In this document: positions 11,501 to 19,976 of the stretch, in pieces | How positions within the stretch are numbered: the stretch's first letter is position 1 | Layout: the number at the start of each line of letters is the position of its first letter | Origin: Sambucus nigra | Taxonomy: Eukaryota > Streptophyta > Magnoliopsida > Dipsacales > Adoxaceae | NCBI GenBank assembly: GCA_949130495.1 | Contig: OX422211.1 | Coordinates: forward strand, 395,247,049 to 395,311,048 | Direction: 5' to 3' | Length of the DNA stretch: 64,000 bases | Program-made: the position numbers and the translations under genes | Notes under the pieces: model-generated | Told to the model about the DNA's origin: nothing | Database searches by the model: none | The model's input: the letters and a program-made list of their open reading frames with translations, nothing else

Positions 11501-14500
11501 GGCATGCTATCCAATAGGAGACGATCTTAAGGATCCATTGACGATGAATTGTTTGAGTATCGAGAAGCGAAGGATCGTTCGCGTAAGAACGATACTCCGC
11601 TTGTGGTGATCAGTTTTGGAGTATTGATCGTCGTCGAGTACACGTCGTACAATAGGTTGCTCCAAGCTCTTGCCATATCTCGTGACCTCGATACACACAC
11701 GACTGACACACACACTTGTGTGTAAAATCGGGAACGAATGCAGCTCTGATACCACTTTGATGTGAAACGCAGCGGAATAATACAAACACACAATTTAGGC
11801 TTCAACTCTCAACCCTCAATTCAATTCATCAATATCAATCATCCGAGTACAATGGGAGGTCAAGGCCTTATTTATAATAAACCTACAACTTGTTAAGCAA
11901 GTATTCTAATCAAATTAGGAAACTAATTAATAAAAGGAAACCTATTTAAACTACGAAACTAATAACCTAATAATTATCAAAACAATATCTAATTAATAAT
12001 AAGATAATACCTAGTATTTATCAAATATTAATAATATTAATAATACGATATAATATATTGTATTTATTTTTCCCATTCATGCTAGTCCCACTCTCTTAGT
12101 ACCCATGGACAACTTTAAACATAGTAGCCTGGATCACTACATCCCCCTACGTACCGCAATCCGAGATTGCGCGAACTGAATATGGTGGGTTCTCAATCTG
12201 GGTCTCCAAAAATGGTGTTTTCAAACATTGAGTGTTATAGTTCTTGTTTGTTACGAGCATAGTTGTCAAAATAGTACGATTCAATTCAATTTAGCCCTTA
12301 AAAATTTCAAATCGAACAATAAAGCACAAGGGTCTTGAAAATCGTAGTGAACAAACGAAATCGCTTGGTGAATCGTAAAACGCACCAATTTCTTAGACCT
12401 AGTTTTCACAAACACATGTTTTAAAACCTTTTTATGTTTTCATTTATAATATGTTTAGTCAAACATGTTTGTGGGTACTAAAAAAAGGGTCTAAACAGCT
12501 AGAAAATTTTTGAAAATGCACATAGTCGAAGAGCCCCTCAACTTTTGAAAACCCTACATTCTTTTTGCTGCTTACCTTTGGAGCCAAACCCTTGGGGCTT
12601 AACTCCTTGTACCTTGTTGAAAAAAATGACGGCACCTTTTAATGTATTATTGTGTTACATTTATACCCTCTCAAGTGTATTATTGTGTTACATTTATACC
12701 TGCTCTCTTGTAAGTCTTTCTCCTCTCTATTGTATTATTGGGTTACATTTATACCCTTTTGAGATAATTTCTTCTTTTGTTGGAGTTGTAGCCTCTGTAT
12801 ATCTTTCTATTTAAGTTCTTCTTTGGGTGTTGTTATTGTTAATTTTTTAAATCAGCTAAGGCAGCCGAATGCAAACAATACCTTATATGGTTGCCTTTTT
12901 AGATTTATTATATTTCGTATATGATCTTTATCTTTTGGAAACGTCTGGAAAATTCTCTTTATCCTAGTATGAAGATGAAGAATTATTTTTTTATTATAAC
13001 TCTTTTACTTTTTTTTTTTGGGGTGGGGTGGGGTGGGGAGGGGGTCATTCTAATATTCTTGTAATGATGAGATTAGAATTTGGTTTTAAACTCACGCCTT
13101 AAGCCATAGAAGTAAAAGTCTTACAAGACAACTTTTGAATTCAATAATAGCTAAATGGGAAAAATATATACTTCTCAGCCAATATATATACGTAATTCTT
13201 TATATATTTTATTAATATACTATAGGATATCGAAATTATTTGCTACATATATTCTTAAAGAACTTTCTATATTGGTGGAGTACATGAATCTTCTTGACAA
13301 ATTACATAATATAATACTAAAAGAACCCAACAACGGTTCTAAATTTCCATCATGATTAGATAAAAGAACCAACTAAGCATACCCTGTCGTACTGTGTACC
13401 AACTAAAGCAATGTACCACAGCGACCCATGAGCGACCCATGATCCAGGTAACATTGTGTAGAGAGAGAGAGAGAGAGATGTACTGCGAGCATCAAGTCTT
13501 TGGAACTTTTATTCATTGACATTAAAATGAACCACAATGTCACTAGTCCGAAAGTATTAGGTAACTAGGTGTAATCAGCTTTAGTTTAGGCCTATTAAGC
13601 ACGGTCAAGGACACAAGTATCGTGTCGGACAAGACTGGACACGGACACGGCAAATCTAAAATATTAGGACATAGGGGCACGTCAATAAATAAATATATTT
13701 GTGTCAATTTATTTAGAGAAAACAAGAACATGAAAAGAAAAGAAGGAAAAAAAAATGCGCGAATAATTATTAAAAAGAGTGAACTAATATTTTAAGGCAA
13801 AACATGAAAATAAAGGTTTTTTAATACAATAATTTTCCTGGAAAACTATTCTAGGGCCATTAGAGCAGATCATTGGAGCATATTTCTTAATGGATGATGC
13901 TTAAAACGATACCACCAATTTAACTTAAAATGTTATATACTTGTACATTAGGTATAGACACGTGCAAACAAATGTCGGACACGCAAAAATAAATTTCGGA
14001 CACATTAATTTTATATTTCTATAGACACATGAACAGAAATGTCGGACACGTGTCTGAGAATGTAGGAGGAGGGTCCGTGTCCGACACGGTGTCGGACAAG
14101 GACACATCGCCTTCTTAGAAGTGTCCATGCTTCCTAGGTTTAGGCTCAAGAGCAGGAACCAGATTTGAAAATCTAGTAATAATACAAATAACAGTAGTTT
14201 CTGTTTTAATGCCAATGATGACTGAATTTATTAAAAGGAGCACAATAGACTTTTGATGTGTGTACAAAATGAAAATGGCCACACCAGAATAATGAAGATA
14301 CATTTGTAGCATATTCAACTACCCGTATGAAGAGAAAAAAAGTCTTTATCGGTTCCACGACAAAAGATGAGTGAAAAATTAAAATCAAATAAAAAAATTA
14401 ATCAAAAACTGAGATGGAGCAATACATCGATTCATAATGGAAACTAACCCCAGCAGAACTGACCACAGCAAAAGATGTAACAATGCTGGTTCAAATATGT

Positions 14501-17270
14501 ACATACTACAGGAATGCAAATAACGAAATAAGCACTCAATAAAAATCACAAATCAAACCCATACCTTTTCAGTGGATTCAGGGAATTGAATTTCAGCATT
14601 TCCTCCCAAGGATCCAGTTGCCAATGGTAGATCTTTTTGACAAGCTGCTGGAATATCGGAGTCCATGACCTGACTCGTTCGTTTTTTACTTCTTCCAGCT
14701 TCAAGCCAACTCTCATACCCATATGCTTTTTTATCCTTTATAATTTTTGGAGGAAAAAGGAGTTCAGATTCATATTCCACCAATTTTCTTTTATTTACTC
14801 TGAGTTCAACCCCTTTATTGTTACCCACATTCTCAATTGAGTTCACAACTGAGGAAGTGGACTCAATAGCTTTCTCAAAAACTCTTTGATGTTCATTACC
14901 AGTGAACACTTCCTTATCAGTTACGTCTTCAGAAATTTGCAGCTTGTCTACCATCCTCTCTTCTAATGATGTAGCATCTTCAAGTAAGAAGTCCATTAAC
15001 TCGCCATAAACCCCAGCATCCTCTGAAATTTCCCCATCTTCAAACTCTTCACCAGTAGACTGACGAAAGGGTGATTTCATTACATCTGAAGAAGATAGTG
15101 CTTTCTCTAATTCCTTTTCTTTCCATTGCATTTCACCCCCAATACTCTCCAAATGAGAAATATTTTCCTCTTTATTCTCGTTTGGATTTATAGTTTTCAT
15201 TGACTCCTTTTCTTTCCATTGCATTTCACCCCCAATACTCTCCAAATGAGAACTATTTTCTTCTTTATTCTCATTTGGGTTTATGAATTTCATTGACTCC
15301 TTTTCTTTCCATTGCATTTCAGCCCCAATACTCTCCAAATGAGAACTCTTTTCTTCTTTATTCTCATTTGGGTTTGAAGTTTTCTCTAATTCCTTTTCTA
15401 TCCTTGGCATAATCTCCAAATGAGAACTCTTCTCTTCATTATTTTCATTTTGGTTTTCTTTCCATTGCATTTCACCTGCAATACTCTCCAAATGAAAACT
15501 CTTTTCCTCATTATTCTCATTTTGGTGTGCAGATCCAACAATCATCTCTATATCTAAAGAAGAGTCAATAGCATCAAAAACTTCACGAACAGAGAGTTCC
15601 TTGTCTTGTTCTAGGGGTGCTTTAGGATCAGAATCCTCCAAATTAAAATCAGGGAAGGTAGATTGATCTTCTTGGTTATCTACCAATGTAGCATTGGTAT
15701 CATTATTGTGAGCAAATTCGTTATTTCCGCCTATTTCCATGTGTACCTTATTAAGGCCTCTCCCTTGTGAACCGGTAACTTCTTTATTCTCATCAGGCAA
15801 CAACTCTTTCCGAACCAACACATCATCCGATTCGACATGATTATCACCTCCCAATTCATCACATCCACCGACTTGACCTAATTCAGTGCCACAATTATCT
15901 TTTCACAATAACAATGCAGATGAAACAAAGTGAGTACAAGGAATATAACGCGTAATATAGCATTGGTGTATCTGCAATGTACTAGATATAATCTACTGTA
16001 TTTGTCTTTATTGTCCAATTAAACAAAGCATTAACAAGAGGCACCCTTGATTCTACAATAACAAGAAAAGATATACTTAAACCATACTGTTTGCAGGAAA
16101 AAGGGGGGAGGTAGGAGAAAAGGTTAATAATACATCAAATTTTAAAAAGGTAGGAGAATAAATGAAAAATACATCAAATGTTGAAATCATCTGTGACTAG
16201 TACAACAATGCGCTAAGTTTATGTGAGTATTCCATCTGCTGTCTATATACTTTCATCAAGAAACAATAATCAGCATATTGAATATAATATTTGTAATCTA
16301 ATATTGGTATACATTCAGTCTATTTAGCACATAATCTACTATTTTGTATTTTTTTCTAGCTAAATGATTACAAATATTAAGGGTCCGTCTGGTTCGGAGT
16401 AAAATATGTTTCAATGCAGTAAAAAATAATATGGTAAAATACGTTTTCACCTATTTAGAGTTAAATTTTCTTCTCTATTCTTGTTTAAAGTTTCATAATT
16501 ATAGTGTGTGTACTTATTCATAATGCATACTCAACAAAAATTTAATTTTAAATACGTGAAAAAACGTTTCACCATTTTACTTTTCACCGCGGTTAAAAGC
16601 ATTTCACCCCGAACCAAACAGACCCTAAGAATAATTTAAAGCAAAGCACCTGAACTATAGCGGTTTTACAATTCACCACCGATTAAAAAAAAAACACAAC
16701 AAAGTGCCCTTTTGGTAACACAATTTATTACAAAAAGTTGATAAAAACAACTTGATCTTGTGCATGAAAATTGATAGATTTTTTACTGAAATTATTTTGT
16801 TACAAAGGTTGATAAAAACTTGATCTTGTGCATAAAAATTGTTACATCGTTTACTGAAATGTGTTAGTTTTAAGATGTAAAACCGCTAAAATTCAGAAGG
16901 GTTTATTATAATTTACCCTAAAATTAAATAAATCAATGATAAGATAAATTCTCTCCTACAATTACGCGAAAATAATTAAAATAGTTGCACCATATTGCTT
17001 ACAAAAAGAAGAGAAAAGTGAAAATAAATTTCAGTATTCTATTAAAACATTGAACAAAAATCCCATGATAAAATTTTAATTCAATGTTAGTATAAGGGGT
17101 GAAAATTATTTTTGGAAATATGCTGGAGTAAACATTAAATGAAATATATGATGATGAATACCTGGTTTTGGGTAGCAATGAGATAGGATTTGCAGGAGTG
17201 TAGACAAGGTTTTGCTCTTAAGGGGTCTTCGACGATGGGAAGGGAATTTGAATTGTGTTTGTGAGCCCAT
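4459..17270 (-). CDS. EMB1789: CCCH zinc-finger protein, EMB1789/C3H65-like, seven exons
   Basis: Seven exons on the minus strand join in one frame: 17162-17270, 14565-15898, 8007-8075, 7336-7464, 7172-7222, 5764-5904 and 4459-5280. All six introns are GT-AG. The product is about 884 residues. It has a short basic N-terminus, a long acidic low-complexity region with internal repeats, a basic stretch (RNRKKKRG, KERKAKKK-like) that should act as a nuclear signal, then three tandem CCCH fingers and a Ser/Pro-rich tail with two PKGI(S/N)FL motifs. The order basic region, three fingers, PKGxxFL tail matches Arabidopsis EMB1789 (At5g56930), a nuclear putative RNA-binding protein needed for embryo development, which is about 200 residues shorter. 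The difference lies mainly in exon 2. The start is the first in-frame ATG of exon 1; an upstream ATG at about 17332-17334 is out of frame by a poly-C run. Confidence 0.93.
5764..5904 (-). CDS. EMB1789: CCCH gene exon 6, fingers 2 and 3
   Basis: A 141-bp, 47-codon exon with gcag acceptor and GAG|gtactt donor. It encodes finger 2 (C-x7-C-x5-C-x3-H, ending CPFDH) and finger 3 (C-x8-C-x5-C-x3-H, ending CMFSH), joined by the short linker QLSKYP. All metal ligands are present. Tandem fingers of this type bind single-stranded RNA in related proteins. Confidence 0.95.
5981..6364 (+). mobile_element. hAT-like MITE, gcctaggcg family, copy 2 (intron 5)
   Basis: A 384-bp element with terminal inverted repeats CAAGGTTCTAAAAGGC (left) and CTCTGTTCTAAAAGGC (right, other strand) and a perfect 8-bp TSD ataaagac at 5973-5980 and 6365-6372. 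The 8-bp TSD and the CA-starting ends point to the hAT superfamily. The interior is rich in gcctaggcg palindromes and does not code. It lies in intron 5 of the CCCH gene beside an (AT)n tract. Confidence 0.9.
7172..7222 (-). CDS. EMB1789: CCCH gene exon 5, end of finger 1
   Basis: A 51-bp, 17-codon exon (GDKCKFSHDTTPLTKSK) from tatacag to AAG|gtatag. It supplies the third Cys and the His of finger 1, giving C-x7-C-x5-C-x3-H across the exon 4/5 junction. Confidence 0.94.
7336..7464 (-). CDS. EMB1789: CCCH gene exon 4, start of finger 1
   Basis: A 129-bp, 43-codon exon from ctacag to GAG|gttgtg. It carries KERIKRAEKNRKLGVKRLKL and then the first two cysteines of finger 1 in TYCRHYLKGRCQE. The finger is completed by exon 5, so an intron interrupts the zinc finger between its second and third cysteines. 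Confidence 0.94.
7611..7920. mobile_element. PIF/Harbinger-like (Tourist) MITE in intron 3
   Basis: About 310 bp with short inverted ends AGGGTGTGTT and AACACACCC and a TTA target duplication (7608-7610 and 7921-7923). The ends could equally be drawn one base in with TAA. It is non-coding. It lies between exons 4 and 3 of the CCCH gene and does not touch the splice sites. Confidence 0.7.
8007..8075 (-). CDS. EMB1789: CCCH gene exon 3, basic nuclear-signal exon
   Basis: A 69-bp, 23-codon exon (starts DAGARNRKKKRG, ends ERKAKKK) with cag acceptor and G|gtatac donor, phase 0 on both sides. Almost half of the residues are Lys or Arg. It follows the 6.5 kb intron 2. With exon 4 it forms one long basic helix-like stretch ahead of the first finger. 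Confidence 0.93.
8549..8586. repeat. Compound (GT)n(GA)n microsatellite
   Basis: About 11 GT units run directly into about 8 GA units, inside intron 2 of the CCCH gene. Length variation is expected. Confidence 0.95.
9076..9121. repeat. 23-bp perfect tandem duplication
   Basis: Two adjacent copies of a unit beginning ctttcatttggttacttg, in intron 2 of the CCCH gene. Confidence 0.9.
9188..9425 (-). repeat. Left (3') LTR remnant of the intron 2 element
   Basis: Begins tgatgtgaaacgc and matches the right LTR through cctaataattatcaa and aataatacgatataata. It lacks about 100 bp that the right LTR has after the first 45 bp, and the match ends near ttttccc. It is therefore internally deleted and probably truncated. 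Confidence 0.75.
9934..11053. mobile_element. Larger hAT-like element, hosting a nested MITE
   Basis: Bounded by imperfect inverted ends CACTGTTGTTAAAGGCG (left) and CATAGTTGTCGGAGGCG (right, other strand) with a perfect 8-bp TSD ctcctctc at 9926-9933 and 11054-11061. Both ends are GC-rich with gcgcctaggctcc motifs, like the shorter MITEs of the family. It is 1120 bp in total and about 730 bp after removing the nested copy at 10247-10628 with its TSD. No transposase frame is seen. Confidence 0.85.
10247..10628 (-). mobile_element. hAT-like MITE, gcctaggcg family, copy 3 (nested)
   Basis: A 382-bp element, inverted relative to copies 1 and 2, with ends CACTGTTATAAAAAAC and CAAGGTTCTTAAAAACG (other strand) and a perfect 8-bp TSD ctcaaaag at 10239-10246 and 10629-10636. 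It sits wholly inside the larger relative at 9934-11053, so it inserted later. Confidence 0.92.
11742..11754 (-). other. Primer-binding site, initiator tRNA-Met type
   Basis: On the minus strand this reads TGGTATCAGAGCT, the usual plant initiator tRNA-Met primer site, three bases inside the right LTR. It fixes the orientation of the intron 2 LTR element. Confidence 0.85.
11758..12141 (-). repeat. Right (5') LTR of the intron 2 element
   Basis: Begins tgatgtgaaacgcagcgg and ends ggatcactaca, so it has TG...CA ends. On the minus strand it contains TTATAAATAAGG, a plausible TATA region. It shares about 230 bp with the left remnant at 9188. The sequence to its right (tccccctacg) looks like a polypurine tract on the minus strand, which is odd for a 5' LTR and may indicate an old tandem or chance. 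Confidence 0.7.
12643..12755. repeat. Three-copy repeat of tgtattattgtgttacattt
   Basis: Three near-identical copies of a unit of about 25 bp (tgtattattg t/g gttacatttatacc) with uneven spacing. Confidence 0.85.
13020..13044 (+). other. G-quadruplex-prone tract
   Basis: Five consecutive runs of four or five G separated by single T or A bases (ggggtggggtggggtgggg and on). It lies in intron 2 on the strand that is template for the CCCH gene. Confidence 0.8.
13599..14134. repeat. GTGTC/GGACAC-rich dispersed repeat
   Basis: The two edges are dense in ggacac and gtgtcgga motifs (13600-13680 and 13970-14130), with an AT-rich centre. Left aagcacggtcaaggacac and right gaagtgtccatgctt read as rough inverted ends, in the style of hAT MITEs. 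I could not find a convincing TSD, so the exact limits are uncertain. Confidence 0.5.
14565..15898 (-). CDS. EMB1789: CCCH gene exon 2, long acidic exon with repeats
   Basis: A 1334-bp exon giving about 445 residues, rich in Glu, Asp, Asn and Ser. The acceptor is aaaag|AT and the donor AAAAG|gtatgg. It has no globular domain that I recognise, and from composition it is probably disordered. It carries about five copies of a 28-31 residue repeat (see the repeat at 15105). Acidic patches such as EEFEDGEISEDAG resemble those seen in other nuclear RNA-processing factors. It ends in frame with the basic exon 3. Confidence 0.9.
15105..15530 (-). repeat. In-frame tandem repeat in CCCH exon 2
   Basis: Five units encode variants of ENKEE(K/N)SSHLESIGGEMQ followed by WKEKE and a variable tail. 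The three best units are spaced exactly 93 bp (31 codons); the other two are shorter (about 84 and 70 bp) and more diverged. All spacings look compatible with keeping the frame. Confidence 0.9.
16381..16625. mobile_element. Tourist-like MITE in CCCH intron 1
   Basis: A 245-bp element with inverted ends GGGTCCGTCTGGTTCGG and GGGTCTGTTTGGTTCGG (other strand) and a TAA target duplication at 16378-16380 and 16626-16628. The 3-bp TAA duplication and the GG(G)TCTGTTTGGTT-type ends are typical of PIF/Harbinger MITEs in plants. Confidence 0.85.
16728..16860. repeat. Imperfect tandem duplication of about 70 bp
   Basis: Two copies share ttgataaaaac, cttgatcttgtgcat and tttactgaaat in the same order. 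It lies in intron 1 of the CCCH gene. Confidence 0.8.
17162..17270 (-). CDS. EMB1789: CCCH gene exon 1
   Basis: Encodes 36 codons plus one base and ends in a GT donor (CCAG|gtattc). It contains FPSHRRRPLKSKTLSTL, a basic stretch that I recognise as typical of the family N-terminus. The split codon G|AT joins in frame with exon 2. The reading frame stays open upstream of this ATG through KTKEAPEVELLDSR to an 11-C run in the coding strand, so the true start may lie further upstream if the run length is wrong. Confidence 0.8.
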
Positions 17271-17980
17271 TCTACTATCCAACAATTCCACCTCCGGAGC
17301 TTCCTTGGTTTTATGGGGGGGGGGGTTGTTTTCATTTCTTAAATATTTTTATGTAACGTCCCCTAACTTTTACCCCCCATTGATTCACGGTAAAGTAGGA
17401 TAAAATTTAATTTTTTCCGATTATTTCTCGAAAAGTATAGGTTACTGTGTTTGGTGTGAGGATAAATTGTATGAAAATATCGATCACAATGGAATCAGAT
17501 TACCTTCGATGTAAAAAAGTGGATGGAATTAAAATTCATCCAATATAAGTGAGATTCTACGAATAATTTTTGTAAAGACAAAAATGCCCTTAAAATAATT
17601 AAATTATAAAAACTACCCATAAAATCTAAATATTTATTTTGTGAAGACAATTTTGTTATGTCGGTTTATATTAAATTTAAGGGGTTTGGGGGAAAGTTTC
17701 TCATAATTCTCAAAGTATATAAAAATATGACACTCCACATAATTTTATAAATTTAGTCCCTGAACTAAAAACACCATAAAAATGGTGTCGCTGGCGCAAA
17801 CTAAATAAATGAACTTCTAACTCTAAAGGGACCATACAAATAAATGTTATTGTACCACAGGAACTAGATTTATAAACTTGAAAAGCATTGTCCTAAAAAT
17901 CCAAATATAGGAAGGAACATGGGCTTTACCTTAATTCTCTATAAATTTAAAGTCGAACAAATTTTATTTATGCTTTTTTT
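17271..17980 (-). promoter_or_regulatory. EMB1789: Probable 5' UTR and promoter region of the CCCH gene
   Basis: This is the sequence upstream of exon 1 on the minus strand. It holds the 11-C run in the coding strand (17315-17325) and AT-rich DNA. I cannot place a TATA box or transcription start with confidence. Confidence 0.35.
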
Positions 17981-18254
17981 AGGGGTGACAATTTTAGAAA
18001 CGACACGGAACGATCCGAAATTGACACGATGTTTCGTGTTCGTGTCGTGTTCATGTCTTAATTATGAGTCGTGTCGTGTTATCGTATTTTTTAGGCGTGA
18101 AATTTAAGAAGTTCTGGTATTCGTGTCGTGTCGTGCCATGTTATTTTTTGTTCGAGTCGTGTTCGTGTCAACTAAAAAAATACGAATTCGTGTCGTGTCG
18201 TGTTCGTGTCTGAAAAAGTCGTGTCGGTCTTGTCGGCCCGAAGTGCCACCCCTA
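17981..18254. mobile_element. hAT-like MITE with gtgtcgtg repeats
   Basis: A 274-bp element beginning aggggtgaca and ending tgccacccct(a), giving TAGGGGTGGCA-type inverted ends common in plant hAT elements. An 8-bp direct repeat cttttttt flanks it at 17973-17980 and 18255-18262. The interior consists of many gtgtcgtg and gttcgtgtc motifs and does not code. Confidence 0.8.
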
Positions 18255-18262
18255 CTTTTTTT

Positions 18263-19579
18263 CTACTCGTGTAATAATTAATTTGATTCACTTACAATAT
18301 AATACAAACATATCTATAATAAATTATTATATTTATTATATATTGGAAAATAAATATTTTTAAAAAAGCATATTTGAGTTCATACATTTATAAATAATGA
18401 ATTGTAATATTGTGTATAAATACGTGTGCGCGCACACACACACACACAATATATATTTATATATATATAATTGCTAAAGGATATTATTAGTATATATTGT
18501 ACATTCCCATGTAACTTTTCATGTATGACCAAACAACAAATTTTGATTCCCAATACGAATTCATTGGTTAACCAAAGAGAATGAAAGGATTTAGAATCCT
18601 GGTAAAAGGTATTCTGGTAATCACAATCCATCCAATATATTATCGCTTAGGAAAAAAATATATACACCAAAAATTTTATTCCAAAACACCCTTGTGTACA
18701 AAACACCACATAAGTACCCAATATTTATACAAAATACCAAACACACAACACCACATTAACCTTGTCCCATATAAAAATCCAACAAAATTTAACCCTAATA
18801 TTTTCTATTTCCTCTCTCTCTATCTCTATCTTTATCTCTAACTTCTCTCCCAAACCTTTCAACCGTTCAACTTACTTTTATTTTCTCTTAAACTCTACTA
18901 CTTACCCTCAAGCTTCATTTCTAGTATGTTACACCATTAAAACTTGCTCTCATTACTGACATGCTCTCATTTTGTGCTCTCATTCTGTGAATTAAAATTT
19001 ATCATGCAAACTACATATAAAACCTCATTATAAACTCATTAAACAATACAAAATATAACCCTAATGAATCTAACTAGAAATATAGTACATTTGCACAATT
19101 AAAAGTTATGGTTTAACCCATTTTAACAACCTAGGGTTTACCATTTGGAAAAAAAATAATTGTTCTCTGCACCTACGGTCCCCATCGTCGAAGGTGCCAA
19201 GCTTATTCGGTCACATCCCATCGTGACTAACCCATATATGGCCATAGCTTACCGAGTTTTGGTTTTCACAATATCTTCTTACTGTGGTGTTTTGTTTCCC
19301 GGTCAATAGTCACCGTATGTAGAAATGTATTACATATTTCATATATGCGTGTATTTTTAGCAAAGTTGTCATTTATAGGCCCTTACATATTTATAGTTAT
19401 TTTTAATGTATGCGTGTATACTTAATTGTGCAAGTTTCAACTGATGAACGCATGTATTTATGCAATTTTTTGTCGTTTTTAGACCCTTACATATTATTGG
19501 TTCTTCGTTAGTATGAACTTATTAATTTGATGTTCATTTGCTAATATAATTTTGTTGATTTCTTATGTAGGTCATATAA
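18263..19579. other. AT-rich intergenic DNA
   Basis: Contains a (CA)n tract at about 18424-18450 and many short AT-rich frames without domains. Nothing here looks like an exon until the fragment starting at 19580, which is preceded by an acceptor-like ttcttatgtag. Confidence 0.5.
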
Positions 19580-19976
19580 ATGAGAAGAAGCAAAAATCCT
19601 CCTACCGCATCTGAGCGGAAGAAGAGGTTGGAGGCGACAAAGGAAGTACGGCCACCCGTATCTTCCTCTAGTAGTAGTAGTGCTGGTGAGGCCACTAGTT
19701 CAAGCAAAGGATATTCTCCTACGAGGTCATTGGATAAAGTAGTCGACTAAGTGGTAGGGGGTTTACTTACTGTTGGTGAGGGTGATACATCGCAGACAAT
19801 TGAGCAAGTGGTTGAGGCGGTGGTATATGATTTGCTTGGGGTTAAGGAAGGGGTGAGGTAAGAGCGGGAGATAAAGAGGAAGAGAAAGAAGATGAAAAAT
19901 CACAAGAGGAGGAAAGAGAGCAGGAGAGAGAGGAGGAAAGAAAGGAATAGAGAGGGGAGGAAAGAGAGGAAGAAAG
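19580..19976 (+). pseudogene. Coding-like fragment cut by the Athila element
   Basis: From ATG at 19580 a frame reads about 50 clean residues (MRRSKNPPTASERKKRLEAT, then a Ser run), meets a stop at about 19749, continues with coding-like composition (VEAVVYDLLGVKEG) to a second stop, and ends in a Lys/Arg/Glu-rich stretch at 19976, where the LTR begins. An acceptor-like tatgtag precedes the ATG. I do not recognise the family. It is on the same strand as the broken PMD gene on the far side of the retroelement nest and could be part of the same transcription unit, but this is inference. Low-complexity purine-rich DNA is the alternative. Confidence 0.4.

Larger units (their letters stand above)
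9188..12141 (-). mobile_element. Non-autonomous LTR element in CCCH intron 2
   Basis: Two LTR-like direct repeats on the minus strand (9188-9425 and 11758-12141) enclose about 2.3 kb without any reverse transcriptase or integrase. A primer-binding site matching initiator tRNA-Met lies just inside the right LTR at 11742-11754, so the right LTR is the 5' one. The interior holds proline-rich low-complexity frames around 11239-11514 and a nested hAT element. No TSD is visible at the outer ends (gttcc against tcccc), so at least one end is altered. It may be a degraded copia element or a TRIM/LARD-like derivative. Confidence 0.65.
12142..13598. other. Rest of CCCH intron 2, no gene
   Basis: Non-coding. 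It contains a degraded dispersed repeat at about 12260-12420 (tgtcaaaatagtacgattc and related phrases), a short tandem array at 12643, a G-rich tract at 13020 and a (GA)n tract near 13460. I see no exon-like frame with splice sites here. Confidence 0.6.

Noticed and set aside
11190..11514. Proline-rich frames resembling a cell-wall or gag protein
   Set aside because: Low-complexity Pro/Ser/Thr text overlapping in three frames inside a non-autonomous LTR element; no conserved domain.
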